The notes beneath the pieces are model-generated. The model searched no databases. It had not been told where the DNA came from and saw nothing but the letters and a program-made list of their open reading frames with translations. Positions 1-7,884 of a stretch of DNA of 64,000 nucleotides are shown one piece after another (the first letter of the stretch is position 1; every line of letters begins with the position of its first letter). The DNA comes from DASSUW01 sp963740605 (GTDB lineage: Bacteria > Actinomycetota > Thermoleophilia > Solirubrobacterales > Solirubrobacteraceae). The stretch covers positions 434,001 to 498,000 of the forward strand of contig CAVUFC010000021.1 of assembly GCA_963740605.1 (NCBI GenBank), given 5' to 3'. Position numbers and translations under genes: made by a program.

Positions 1-324
1 GAACACCCGCAAGGGAACCTGGCCCCCTGGGCCAGCGCTCCCCGGGTGCTCTCGCTCGGCGAGCTCGAGCGCGTCCGCGACGCGATCGCCGCCCGCCTCG
101 GCGACCTCCACGCGGCCGCCGCCGCCCAGAGCGCGCGCCAGGCCGACGCCGCGCGCGAGCTCGAGCGGATGCTCGCCGACCCGCCCGCGCACAAGTGGCG
201 CCGCATCACGCACGCCGACCTCGGCATCCCCGGCTGCGGCGACTACCACGTCCGCCCGAAGGCGGGCCTGCTCGGCATGCTGATGGGCTGGTGGCAGGTC
301 AAGATGTCCAGCGGTTGCCCGTAA
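1..324 (+). CDS. Conserved hypothetical protein (5' end outside window)
   Basis: The reading frame is open from base 1 and ends at a TAA, so the start is probably upstream of the window. A GTG at 46 is only an internal candidate, and the residues before it also look protein-like. The first part is an alanine/arginine-rich helix with heptad-like charge spacing. The C-terminus is compact, with a CGDYHVRP segment followed by a glycine-rich MLMGWWQVKMSSGCP tail. I do not recognise a named family. The conserved-looking tail with two cysteines suggests a real domain rather than chance coding. No function is proposed. Confidence 0.6.
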   Translation, partial: EHPQGNLAPWASAPRVLSLGELERVRDAIAARLGDLHAAAAAQSARQADAARELERMLADPPAHKWRRITHADLGIPGCGDYHVRPKAGLLGMLMGWWQVKMSSGCP

Positions 325-389
325 CGCCCCTGTAACGTCGCCGAAGGCACGAGCCGCCAGGCGAGTGCCTGGCAGGCGAAACCCGTTTC

Positions 390-743
390 ATGAGCCGACC
401 GAACGCGCCGTGGCATCCATTTCCCCTTGTGGAGCTGTGCGTGCTCGCGGGCATCGTGCTGCTCGTGGTCGGGCTGTTCTCCGCCGACACGCCGCACGGC
501 CGCGCGCTGCTGGTCGTCGGCCTGGCCCTTGGCTCGCTCGGCGGCCTCGACACGGCGGCCCGCGAGCACTTCGCCGGCTTCAAGTCGCACACGGCGGTTC
601 TGGCCGGCGTCCCGACCGTCGCGGTCGCGGCCGCCCTGTACTTCCTGCAGGCCCCGTGGCTGGTCGTGGTGGCCGCCGCACTGGCCATGTTCGCGCTCGG
701 CGCGCGGCTGCTCTGGCGCGCGTACGAACGTCGCGCCCATTAG
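390..743 (+). CDS. Small integral membrane protein, unknown function
   Basis: This 117-residue protein has about four hydrophobic stretches: residues 12-30, 38-55, 65-82 and 86-105. Short charged loops separate them and the tail is basic (WRAYERRAH). No signal peptide cleavage site or catalytic motif is visible. It lies 65 bases after the preceding gene and 9 bases before the VOC gene on the same strand, so the two are probably co-transcribed. The ATG at 390 was chosen because it precedes the first hydrophobic segment directly. Function unknown. Confidence 0.65.
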   Translation: MSRPNAPWHPFPLVELCVLAGIVLLVVGLFSADTPHGRALLVVGLALGSLGGLDTAAREHFAGFKSHTAVLAGVPTVAVAAALYFLQAPWLVVVAAALAMFALGARLLWRAYERRAH

Positions 744-752
744 TCTGGCGCA

Positions 753-1202
753 GTGACCGAGCCGAAGCGCATGCAGCTCCGCGGGCTGCACCATCTCACG
801 CTCATCTCGAGCGACCTGGCCCGCACGACCGCCTTCTACCGCGACCTGCTCGGGCTCGCCATCGTCTCCGACGGGCCGTCGGACGACGACCCCGGGACGC
901 GCCATGTGTGGTTCGGCGCGCTCGACGGAGAGCCCGGCACGCTGGTCAGCTTCATGCAGTACCCCGACCTGCCGAAGGGCGTCGTCGGGACCGGCTCAAC
1001 GCACCACTTCGCGCTGATCGTGGACTCGCCCGACGAGCAGGAGGCGTGGCGCGACTACCTGCGCCGACAGGGCGTCGAGTGCACCGACGTGTTCGACCGC
1101 GGGGCCTTCCGGTCGATCTACGTGCGCGATCCGGACGGGCACATCGTCGAGATCGCGACCCGTGGTCCGGGCTTCTCCGGCGCCGGCGGCGCGGCCGCGT
1201 AA
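753..1202 (+). CDS. VOC (glyoxalase/dioxygenase) superfamily protein
   Basis: The 149-residue protein has the paired beta-alpha-beta-beta-beta layout of the vicinal oxygen chelate fold. A first metal-ligand histidine sits in LRGLHHLTL near residue 12, followed by the FYRDLLGL helix. A second histidine lies in the STHHFAL strand, and DPDGHIVEIA near the end carries the usual acidic ligand. Family members are glyoxalases, ring-cleaving dioxygenases or resistance proteins, and the sequence does not say which. It starts at a GTG nine bases after the membrane protein, suggesting an operon. Confidence 0.85.
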   Translation: MTEPKRMQLRGLHHLTLISSDLARTTAFYRDLLGLAIVSDGPSDDDPGTRHVWFGALDGEPGTLVSFMQYPDLPKGVVGTGSTHHFALIVDSPDEQEAWRDYLRRQGVECTDVFDRGAFRSIYVRDPDGHIVEIATRGPGFSGAGGAAA

Positions 1203-1238
1203 CGACCGCGTCGCCGGCGCTTTCGAAGCCGCGTCAGG

Positions 1239-1592
1239 TCACCGACGCCCCCAGCCAAGATCGGAGACCGTGTAGACCGGATCGCCGGTCAGCATGCCCG
1301 CGAGGGCATTGCGCTGGCGATCGGTCATCGAGCCGACGGTCTTCGTCTCCATCATGGGGATTGACGCGAGAAACCTGCGGCAGCGAGTACGGCCCCATCG
1401 GTGCTGACTCATCAGCAGATCGCTGATCGTCATGCTCTCGGCCTCCCAGGGGCACTCGAGCACGATGTCCGAAACCGACGTCTCGCCTTCCGCTACCTGC
1501 CGCTTGAGCTCGGCTCGTGCGAGCCGAACCCGGTTGGCCTGCGCAAGCGCCCGCATGTGCTGCGCGGCAGGAGCTGTCGCAGTTGCGCTCAT
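1239..1592 (-). CDS. mihF: Integration host factor, actinobacterial type (mIHF)
   Basis: The 117-residue product matches actinobacterial integration host factor. A basic N-terminal helix (LAQANRVRLARAELKRQ) leads into a helix-two-turn-helix-like DNA-binding region around RWGRTRCRRFLASIP, ending in a TDRQRNALAGML segment. mIHF is a nucleoid-associated protein that bends DNA and is essential in mycobacteria. The start at 1592 is set by a strong Shine-Dalgarno GGGGAGG six bases upstream. The frame stays open further upstream, but that part looks non-coding. It stands alone, convergent with the VOC gene, and does not sit beside gmk as it often does elsewhere. Confidence 0.85.
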   Translation of the reverse strand: MSATATAPAAQHMRALAQANRVRLARAELKRQVAEGETSVSDIVLECPWEAESMTISDLLMSQHRWGRTRCRRFLASIPMMETKTVGSMTDRQRNALAGMLTGDPVYTVSDLGWGRR

Positions 1593-1894
1593 GAAACCTC
1601 CCCGCAGGGCAAGACCCACGTCTCCTTGACGTGCGCGCCCCGATTGAAATTGACAACTACCGGTCGACGTCTTCGCGACGGACGCAAGGGGGCTCGGCCC
1701 CCGGCGGCTCACCGGGACCTTCTCGAGCCCCACATTCGTGCGTTCCCTCTCTCAGCGTCCGGCGCGACTCACCGACCGAGGGCGCAGGCTAGACACCGAG
1801 CGGGTGAATGGTCAACCGGGAACCGACCCGAAAATTCGCTAGAAGCGGCTCTTTTCTAAACGTCAGGAAATCACGCGCCAGAGCGAAAAATGTG
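1593..1894. other. Intergenic region, mihF leader side and convergence gap
   Basis: No gene is supported here. The part next to mihF carries its Shine-Dalgarno and presumably its promoter. The distal 80 bases (about 1815-1895) are unusually AT-rich for this genome, including a TTTTCTAAA run and an AAAAATG tract. They may be a transcription stop or promoter zone. A GGGGCTCGGCCCCC hairpin lies near 1688-1701. No known riboswitch pattern was recognised. Confidence 0.4.
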
Positions 1895-3148
1895 CTATAT
1901 GCGCGACTCGCCGGGCAGCGGACCGTGCTCAGATTCGAAAGCGGTCTTGACCGATGAAAACGCCTCTAGCGCGCGGTCCAGCGTCGCTCGGTCATGCGTC
2001 GCCATCACGCTCGTGCGCAGCAGCGCGCCGGCCGGCGGGACCGCCGGGTGCAGGGCGACGTTGACATAGACACCGGTGTCATAGAGCGCACGCCAGAGCA
2101 TCACGGCCTTCCAGTCGTCGCCGACCACGACCGGGATGATCGGGGTCGTGACCGGCGGGCCGACGTCGTGGACCTCGAAGCCGAGTTGGCGGAGCCCGTC
2201 GCGCAGGTAACGGGCGTTGTCGAGCACCTGCGCGAACAGGGGCGGCCCCTCGTCGGAGCGGATGATCCGCAGCGCCGCCAACGCCGCGCCGACGGCTGCT
2301 GGCACGGCCGCCGCGGTGAACAGGAACGCGCGCGAGCTGATGCGCAGGAACTCGATGACCTCATGCGAGCCGGCGATGAAGCCGCCGCAGCTCGCGAGCG
2401 ACTTCGAGAATGTGCCCATCCGGAGGTCGACGTCGGCCTCGACGCCGAAGTGCTCGCTGGTGCCGGCGCCGCGCGCGCCGAGCACGCCTGCGGCGTGCGC
2501 CTCGTCGACCATCAGGCGCGCGCCGTGCGCCTTGGTCAGCTCGACGATCCGGGGCAGGTCGGCGACGTCGCCCTCCATCGAGAACACGCCGTCGACCACG
2601 ACGAGCACGCCGCCGCCATCGTCGCCCGCGCGCTCGAGCATCTTCTCGAGCTTGTCGAGGCGGCCGTGGCGGAACGGCCGCATCTTCGAACGCGACAGGA
2701 GGCAGCCGTCCAGGATCGAGGCGTGGTCGCCCGAGTCGGCGATCACGGTGTCGCCCGGCCCGAGGATCGTGCCGAGGCAGCCGACGTTGGCCTGGTGGCC
2801 GGTCGTGAAGACGATGGCCTCCTCGGTCCCCATCCACTCGGCGAGCTCGCGCTCGAGGTCGAGGTGGAGGTCGATCGTGCCGTTGAGCAGGCGCGAGCCG
2901 GTCAGGCCGGTGCCGTAGCGGTCGAGCGCGTCGCGCGCGCCCTTGATCACCCGCTCGTCGCCGGTGAGCCCGAGGTAGTTGTTCGAGCCGAGCATGATCC
3001 GCTCGGCGCCCTCCATCTCGACGATCGGCGCGGCGGGCGACTCGAGCCGGCGGAAGTAGGGCAGCAGGTCGGCCTCGCGGGCGGCGCGCAGCTGCTCGGC
3101 GCGCTCATGCCCCCGGACCTTCTCGAAGACGTCGATGGCGGTCGGCAT
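1895..3148 (-). CDS. Serine palmitoyltransferase-like alpha-oxoamine synthase
   Basis: This 417-residue PLP enzyme belongs to the alpha-oxoamine synthase family (SPT, AONS, KBL, ALAS), which condenses an amino acid with an acyl-CoA. Seen directly are the PLP lysine in GTFSKSLASCGG, the ring-stacking histidine in DSGDHASILDG, the DEAH aspartate and the GTGLTGSRLLNGT substrate loop. That loop and SNNYLGLTGDERV resemble bacterial serine palmitoyltransferases more than KBL or AONS. The starts of this gene and the divergent acyltransferase are only 15 bases apart. With the hydroxylase that follows, the context supports a role in making 3-ketosphinganine. KBL or another acyl-amino ketone synthase remains possible. 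Confidence 0.8.
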   Translation of the reverse strand: MPTAIDVFEKVRGHERAEQLRAAREADLLPYFRRLESPAAPIVEMEGAERIMLGSNNYLGLTGDERVIKGARDALDRYGTGLTGSRLLNGTIDLHLDLERELAEWMGTEEAIVFTTGHQANVGCLGTILGPGDTVIADSGDHASILDGCLLSRSKMRPFRHGRLDKLEKMLERAGDDGGGVLVVVDGVFSMEGDVADLPRIVELTKAHGARLMVDEAHAAGVLGARGAGTSEHFGVEADVDLRMGTFSKSLASCGGFIAGSHEVIEFLRISSRAFLFTAAAVPAAVGAALAALRIIRSDEGPPLFAQVLDNARYLRDGLRQLGFEVHDVGPPVTTPIIPVVVGDDWKAVMLWRALYDTGVYVNVALHPAVPPAGALLRTSVMATHDRATLDRALEAFSSVKTAFESEHGPLPGESRI

Positions 3149-3163
3149 ATAGGGTGCGCTCTC

Positions 3164-4297
3164 GTGTCTGTGGTCGTACGTCCCGTCCAGGGTCGGCGGG
3201 ACCTCCGGGACTTCATCGAGCTCCCGTTCCGGCTGCACTCTACTTCCCGAGTCTGGGTGCCCCCGCTCCGGATCGAGCGGCGCCTTTTCCTCAGCCGGCG
3301 CTTCAACGCGTTCTTCAAGCACGGCGACGCCCAGCTGTTCCTCGCCGAGCGCGACGGCCGCGTGGTCGGGCGCATCAGCGCCCAGTACGACCAGGCGTTC
3401 AACGACTTCCATTCCAACCGCTGGGGGATGTTCGGGTTCCTCGAGCTCGAGGACGACCCGGAGATCCTGCCCCCGCTCCTCACCGCCGCCGAGGACTGGC
3501 TGCGCGGTCATGCACGCGACCACATGATCGGCCCGATGGACTTCACGATCAACGACGAGTCGGGCGTGCAGATCGAGGGCTTCGACCGCATGCCGTTGAT
3601 CAAGGAGCCCTGCCACCCGCCGTACTACCAGCAGCGCTGCGAGGAGGCCGGGCTCGGCAAGGCGATGGACCTGCTCATGTGGGAGCTCGTGATCGACGAC
3701 CGCGAGCGGATCCTGCCGGTGGTCTTCAAGCTCGCCGGGGAGGTCGAGCCACGCCACGGCATTCGCCTGCGCAAGATGTCGCGGCGGTCGCTGCGGCGCG
3801 ACATGGACCGGTTCGCCGACGTCTACAACTCGGCGTGGAGCGAGAACTGGGGCTTCGTGCCGTACTCGAAGGCCGACCTGGACGCCTACACCCAGGAGCT
3901 GCACCTGGTCTTCGACCATCACTGGTTCATGGTCGCCGAGACCGCCGAGGGCGAGACCGTCGGGGTGGCGATCACGGTGCCGGACATCAACCAGGTGCTC
4001 AAGAAGATGAACGGGCGCCTGCTCCCGCTCGGCTGGTGGCACTTCCTGCGCAAGGGCAAGATCATCGATCGCGTTCGCGTGGGCTTCCTCGGCGTCAAGC
4101 CCGAGTTCCAGCACACCGGCGTCGCCGCGAAGATGTACGTCGAGCACTTCGACATGGCGAGCATCCGCCCGCAGAGGTGGGGCGAGATGGGCTGGATCCT
4201 CGAGACCAACAAGAACATGAACCGGGCAATGGAGGCGATGGGAGGCCGAATCGTGCGTCGCTTCCGTGTCTACGAGCGGACCATCCCTTCCGCTTAG
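3164..4297 (+). CDS. GNAT-fold N-acyltransferase, candidate bacterial ceramide synthase
   Basis: The product is about 377 residues and looks like two GNAT-type halves. The N-terminal half begins VVVRPVQGRRDLRDF and carries WVPPLRIERR and AERDGRVVGRI. The C-terminal half has the acyl-CoA-loop-like VRVGFLGVKPEFQHTGVAAK and ends with NKNMNRAMEAMGGRIVRRFRVYER. Large GNAT-like proteins of this kind serve as bacterial ceramide synthase (bCerS) in Caulobacter. Assigning that role here is inference from the adjacent SPT-like and fatty-acid hydroxylase genes. GTG at 3164 is preferred because AGGG lies nine bases upstream; GTG 3170 is the alternative. The stop codon overlaps a 16-base palindrome. Confidence 0.72.
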   Translation: MSVVVRPVQGRRDLRDFIELPFRLHSTSRVWVPPLRIERRLFLSRRFNAFFKHGDAQLFLAERDGRVVGRISAQYDQAFNDFHSNRWGMFGFLELEDDPEILPPLLTAAEDWLRGHARDHMIGPMDFTINDESGVQIEGFDRMPLIKEPCHPPYYQQRCEEAGLGKAMDLLMWELVIDDRERILPVVFKLAGEVEPRHGIRLRKMSRRSLRRDMDRFADVYNSAWSENWGFVPYSKADLDAYTQELHLVFDHHWFMVAETAEGETVGVAITVPDINQVLKKMNGRLLPLGWWHFLRKGKIIDRVRVGFLGVKPEFQHTGVAAKMYVEHFDMASIRPQRWGEMGWILETNKNMNRAMEAMGGRIVRRFRVYERTIPSA

Positions 4298-4308
4298 GGG
4301 CCCCTAAG
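4293..4308. repeat. Perfect 16-base palindrome between acyltransferase and hydroxylase
   Basis: The sequence CTTAGGGGCCCCTAAG is its own reverse complement. It overlaps the acyltransferase stop codon and ends 15 bases before the hydroxylase start. It could be an operator, a processing hairpin or chance. No T-tract follows, so an intrinsic terminator is unlikely. Confidence 0.6.
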
Positions 4309-4323
4309 AAGTAAGGTGTGAGC

Positions 4324-4941
4324 ATGCGGCGCACGGACTACCTGAAGGCCTCGCCCCCCATGTTCCAGTCGAGGCTGCTTGATCGCTTCACGCGCGTGCA
4401 CCCCGTAGTGCCCGTGCTTATCTACGCGCCCGTCATCGTCTTCATGCTCGTTCTCGCAGTCGATCGCGACGGGTGGTGGGACACGTTCGGGCTCGTTCTT
4501 GTCGGCTACGTCGTCTGGACTCTCTTCGAGTACTGGCTGCACCGGATCGTCTTCCACTTCGAACCCGAGGACGGCATCGGCGCGCGGCTGCACTGGATGA
4601 TCCACGGCGTCCACCACGACCATCCGAACGACCCGCTGCGGCTCGTGATGCCACCGGCGGCGAGCATCCCGCTGGCGATCGTGGTCGTCGGCGCGATCTT
4701 CCTGATCGCCGGTGCCGTGCACGGTCCGGCGGTGGCGGCGGGCTTCCTGATCGGCTACCTCATCTACGACGAGATCCACTACGCCCTTCACCACCACACC
4801 CCGACGACGCGCTTCGGCAAGCGGCTGCGCGAGCTCCATATGCGCCACCACTTCCAGGACGACGAGAAGGGCTTCGGCATCAGCGCTCCCTACTGGGACG
4901 TCGTGTTCCGGACGTTCTCGCGGCGCGACGAGGCGAGGTAG
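4324..4941 (+). CDS. Fatty acid 2-hydroxylase / sterol desaturase family protein
   Basis: This 205-residue membrane di-iron protein has about four hydrophobic spans. It carries the histidine clusters of the fatty acid hydroxylase superfamily: HRIVFHF, HGVHHDHPND, DEIHYALHHH and HMRHHF. The HGVHHDHPNDPLRLVMPP segment is typical of FA2H/Scs7 enzymes, which 2-hydroxylate the fatty acid of ceramides. The ATG at 4324 is preferred over GTG 4318 because AAGG at 4313-4316 then has normal spacing. It follows the acyltransferase by 26 bases on the same strand and is probably co-transcribed. Substrate assignment is inferred from neighbours. Confidence 0.85.
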   Translation: MRRTDYLKASPPMFQSRLLDRFTRVHPVVPVLIYAPVIVFMLVLAVDRDGWWDTFGLVLVGYVVWTLFEYWLHRIVFHFEPEDGIGARLHWMIHGVHHDHPNDPLRLVMPPAASIPLAIVVVGAIFLIAGAVHGPAVAAGFLIGYLIYDEIHYALHHHTPTTRFGKRLRELHMRHHFQDDEKGFGISAPYWDVVFRTFSRRDEAR

Positions 4942-4980
4942 AAGGCACCCGTCCGGGAAAGCCTTCATGCTGTCGGGTTC

Positions 4981-5250
4981 GTGAGTCAGTTCGACGAAGA
5001 CGAAGGCGAGATCGTCGACGGCCTGCCGGTCGTTGCACCACCACGCTCAATCGAGGCTTCACGGCCGCTCGTGCCCGCGCGCCAGGCGGCGGCGCTGGCG
5101 GCCACCGGCTTCGTGGCCGGGGCCGCAACGGTCGCGGTCGTGCACCGGCGCCGCACGCGCGTCTCGCGCCGGCGGCGCAAGAGCACGTCGTTCGGCGACA
5201 TCATGGCGTCGAACTCGTTCCTGATCGACGTCCACCTGCTCAAGCGCTAA
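4981..5250 (+). CDS. Hypothetical protein with single hydrophobic segment
   Basis: The 89-residue protein has an acidic N-terminus (DEDEGEIVDG), an alanine-rich hydrophobic stretch at residues 33-53, a run of arginines and lysines, and a conserved-looking SFGDIMASNSFLIDVHLLKR tail. The positive-after cluster suggests a membrane anchor with the tail in the cytoplasm, but the hydrophobic segment is weak. It starts at a GTG and ends three bases before the AlkA-like gene, so co-transcription is likely. Function unknown. Confidence 0.6.
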   Translation: MSQFDEDEGEIVDGLPVVAPPRSIEASRPLVPARQAAALAATGFVAGAATVAVVHRRRTRVSRRRRKSTSFGDIMASNSFLIDVHLLKR

Positions 5251-5253
5251 CCG

Positions 5254-6195
5254 ATGGCCGAGGTCCGCGTCGAGGTTCGGCCGCCGTGGCCGTTCCGGCT
5301 GAGCGGCGGTTCGATGGACGGCCTGCTGCGCCGCCGTGGCGCCGCACTGCAGCGGCTGCTGCGGATCGACGGCGAGCCGGTGCTCGTCGGCATGGTGCAG
5401 CCGGCGCGCCACCGCGTCGTCTACGCCGCCCGCGGCCCGTCCGAGGCAGCGGCGCACGCCGCGATCGCGCGGATGCGCTTCGCCACCGGCGTCGACGACG
5501 ACCTGCGGGCGTTCCACGACCGCTTCCGGGACGACCCGGTGATCGGCCGCTCCGTGCGCAGCCACTACACGCTGCGCGTCCGCCGCCAGCCGCAGCCGTG
5601 GGAGACGCTGCTGGGGGCGATCACCGAGCAGCTGATCGAGCTCGAGCGGGCGATGGTGATCCAGAAGCGGCTGATCGGCGCGTTCGGCTACCGCTGCCCG
5701 GCCACCGGGATGCGCGACGCGCCGACGCCGGCGGTCATCGCCTCCCAGGCGCCGGCCCGCCTTGCGTCGTTCGACCTCGCGCCCAAGCGGGCGATCGCGA
5801 TGCGCCGCTGCGCCGACGAGGTCGCCCGCGGTCGTGTCGATCTCCACGACCAAGACGTCCGCCGCCTGCTCGCGATCCGCGACATCGGCCAGTGGACGGT
5901 CGAGATGCTCGGGCTGCACGGCCAGGGGCGGATGGACGTCGTGCCCGCCGGCGACCTCGGGTTCATCAAGATCGTCGGGCGGCTGATGACGGGCAACCCG
6001 CGGGCGCGCGCCGACGAGGCCGAGGTGCGCGGCTTCTTCGAGCGCTACGGGGAGTGGAAGGGACTGGCCGGCGCGCACCTCATGCACGCCGCCGCGCGCG
6101 GGCTCATCCCAGCCCGCTCGTCCCCTGGTCCAAGCCCTCGCCCGGCAGGAACTCGTTGGTCAGCGGCGCCCGCTCTCCCTGCTCGAGCGGCTTGA
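5254..6195 (+). CDS. DNA-3-methyladenine glycosylase II (AlkA-like)
   Basis: The 313-residue protein has an AlkA-type N-terminal domain and a helix-hairpin-helix GPD fold. The LLAIRDIGQWTVEMLGLHG segment is the hairpin, and the VVPAGDLGF loop holds the catalytic aspartate. Such enzymes excise alkylated bases in base-excision repair. The last 30 or so residues are proline- and alanine-rich and run antisense into the convergent binding-protein gene (3' overlap 6104-6195). The natural C-terminus may therefore be an overrun. No Ada-type regulator is adjacent. Confidence 0.85.
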   Translation: MAEVRVEVRPPWPFRLSGGSMDGLLRRRGAALQRLLRIDGEPVLVGMVQPARHRVVYAARGPSEAAAHAAIARMRFATGVDDDLRAFHDRFRDDPVIGRSVRSHYTLRVRRQPQPWETLLGAITEQLIELERAMVIQKRLIGAFGYRCPATGMRDAPTPAVIASQAPARLASFDLAPKRAIAMRRCADEVARGRVDLHDQDVRRLLAIRDIGQWTVEMLGLHGQGRMDVVPAGDLGFIKIVGRLMTGNPRARADEAEVRGFFERYGEWKGLAGAHLMHAAARGLIPARSSPGPSPRPAGTRWSAAPALPARAA

Positions 6196-7141
6196 GCAGG
6201 TTGTGCGCGCGCATCCAGTGCTCGTAGAGCGCCCACGCGCGCGGGTCCTGCCAGCCGAACGGGTTGTCGGTGTCGGACGGGAAGAAGACGGGGATCGTGG
6301 CCTTCACGGTGGCGGTCGTGACCTCGCGGTCGAGGCTCTTGTCGGCGCCGAGCAGCGCGTCGACACCGACCGCCGGGTCGGCCTCGACCATCGCGTAGCC
6401 GCGGGCGGTGGCCTGCATGAACCGGCGCACCCTGGAGCCGCCGGCCTCGTCGAGGTCCCCCTGGCGGGCCGCGACGACGAGCTCGTTGTAGGTCGGCACG
6501 CCGAGGTTCTCCATCCGCATGATGTTCGGCCTGCGACCGACGCGCGCGAGCTCGACGCCCTCGACGTTCCAGAACGCGCCGAGCGTCGCGTCGACCTTCT
6601 TGGAGATCATCGCGCCGGTCAGCTTGAAGCCGACGTTGACCTCCTTGACCGAGCCGGGGTCGACCCCCGCCTTGTCGAGGATCGTCTTCAGGTACGCGGA
6701 CTGGTACGGGATGCCCGCGGTGCCGACGGTCTTGCCGGCAAGCTGCTTCGGGTCGGTGACGCCCTTGGCGCCGAGCGACATCAGCGACGTCAGCGGCTTC
6801 TGGACGAGCGCGCCGACCGCAACGACGTCCGCTCCCTGGTCGCGCGCGAGCAGCACGTCCGGCTGGTAGGACACCGCGAGGTCGACCCGGCCCGCCTGGA
6901 GCAGCTTGAGCGGCGTCGCCGCATCGCTCGGCGTCACGAACTTCACGTCCAGGCCGGCGCGCTCGTACTCCCCGCTCGCCTGCGCCGCGTAGAGCCCGGC
7001 GTGGTCAGCGTTGGGGAACCAGTCGAGCATGACCGTGAGCTTCTCGGTCGTGCCCGAGCCGGCGGACGGAGCGTCGGACTTCTCACCGCAGCCGGCGACG
7101 ACGGCGGCGAGCAGCGCGAGCAGGAGTACGAGACGGGTCAT
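6104..7141 (-). CDS. ABC importer substrate-binding lipoprotein, NMT1/THI5-like (ThiY-type)
   Basis: The 345-residue protein begins with a lipoprotein signal peptide whose lipobox is VVAGC. The NMT1/THI5-like domain follows, with LDWFPNADHAGLY, an LLQAGRVDLAVSYQPDV strand and a GTAGIPYQSAY loop. Such proteins bind the thiamine pyrimidine precursor formylaminopyrimidine or related compounds. A GGAGG Shine-Dalgarno sits just upstream of the ATG at 7141. It is the last gene of a three-gene importer operon whose leader carries a TPP riboswitch, supporting transport of a thiamine precursor. Confidence 0.88.
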   Translation of the reverse strand: MTRLVLLLALLAAVVAGCGEKSDAPSAGSGTTEKLTVMLDWFPNADHAGLYAAQASGEYERAGLDVKFVTPSDAATPLKLLQAGRVDLAVSYQPDVLLARDQGADVVAVGALVQKPLTSLMSLGAKGVTDPKQLAGKTVGTAGIPYQSAYLKTILDKAGVDPGSVKEVNVGFKLTGAMISKKVDATLGAFWNVEGVELARVGRRPNIMRMENLGVPTYNELVVAARQGDLDEAGGSRVRRFMQATARGYAMVEADPAVGVDALLGADKSLDREVTTATVKATIPVFFPSDTDNPFGWQDPRAWALYEHWMRAHNLLKPLEQGERAPLTNEFLPGEGLDQGTSGLG

Positions 7142-7884
7142 GGTCCTCCGGGAGTCGAGCGCGGGGTCCAGTCGACGACGCGCCGCTCGAGGAGAGCGAA
7201 CGCGCCGTACAGGACGACCGCGAGCAGGAACAGCAGCAGGGTGGCGGCGAACGCGCGGGCCGTCGCGAGCTGGCCGTTGGCGGTCAGCAGCGCGTGGCCG
7301 AGCCCGGCGTCCGAGCCCGCCCACTCGGCGAACACCGCGCCGATCACGGCGACGGCCGCGGCGATCTTGACGCCGGTGAAGGTCGCGGGCAGGGCGCTCG
7401 GCAGCTCGAGCATGCGCAGCGTCTGCCAGCGCGTCGCGTCGAGCGAGCGCAGCAGCTTGCGGGCGTCGGCGTCGGTGTCGCGCAGGCCGTCGTAGAGGTT
7501 GATCGCGACCGGGAAGAAGCAGACGAGCGCGACGAGCAGCACCTTCGGTGCCATGCCGAAGCCGAGCACGAGGATCACCAGCGGGGCGATCACCGGCACC
7601 GGCACGGCCTGGGACCCGATCACCAGCGGCCGCAACGCCCGCCGGGCGCGCGGCGAGACGTGCATGGCGATGCCGAGCAGCGCGCCCGCGGCGATCGCGA
7701 CCGCCAGGCCGAGCAGCACCTCCCATGTCGTCGTCGCGAGGTCGGGCGCGAGGATGCTGCGGTCGGTCCACAGGCTGTCGAGCACCTGCGTCGGCGCGGG
7801 GAGGATCAGCTCGTCGACACCGCCGAGGCGCACCAGCGCCTCCCAGCCCGCGAGGCCGATCAGCACGATGATCAGCGCGCTCAT
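7138..7884 (-). CDS. ABC transporter permease (ThiX-type)
   Basis: This 248-residue inner-membrane permease of the BPD_transp_1 family has about six hydrophobic segments. Its EAA-like cytoplasmic loop for contacting the ATPase lies around SLDATRWQTLRMLELPSALP (residues 155-175). It overlaps the ATPase gene and the binding-protein gene by four bases each, which is typical of translational coupling. The start is the ATG at 7884 inside the ATPase stop region. The partners indicate import of a thiamine-related pyrimidine. Confidence 0.88.
   Translation of the reverse strand: MSALIIVLIGLAGWEALVRLGGVDELILPAPTQVLDSLWTDRSILAPDLATTTWEVLLGLAVAIAAGALLGIAMHVSPRARRALRPLVIGSQAVPVPVIAPLVILVLGFGMAPKVLLVALVCFFPVAINLYDGLRDTDADARKLLRSLDATRWQTLRMLELPSALPATFTGVKIAAAVAVIGAVFAEWAGSDAGLGHALLTANGQLATARAFAATLLLFLLAVVLYGAFALLERRVVDWTPRSTPGGP

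Noticed and set aside
1994..3150. Long plus-strand open frame antisense to the SPT-like gene
   Set aside because: Composition is typical of a GC-rich shadow frame; the minus strand has clear PLP-enzyme motifs.
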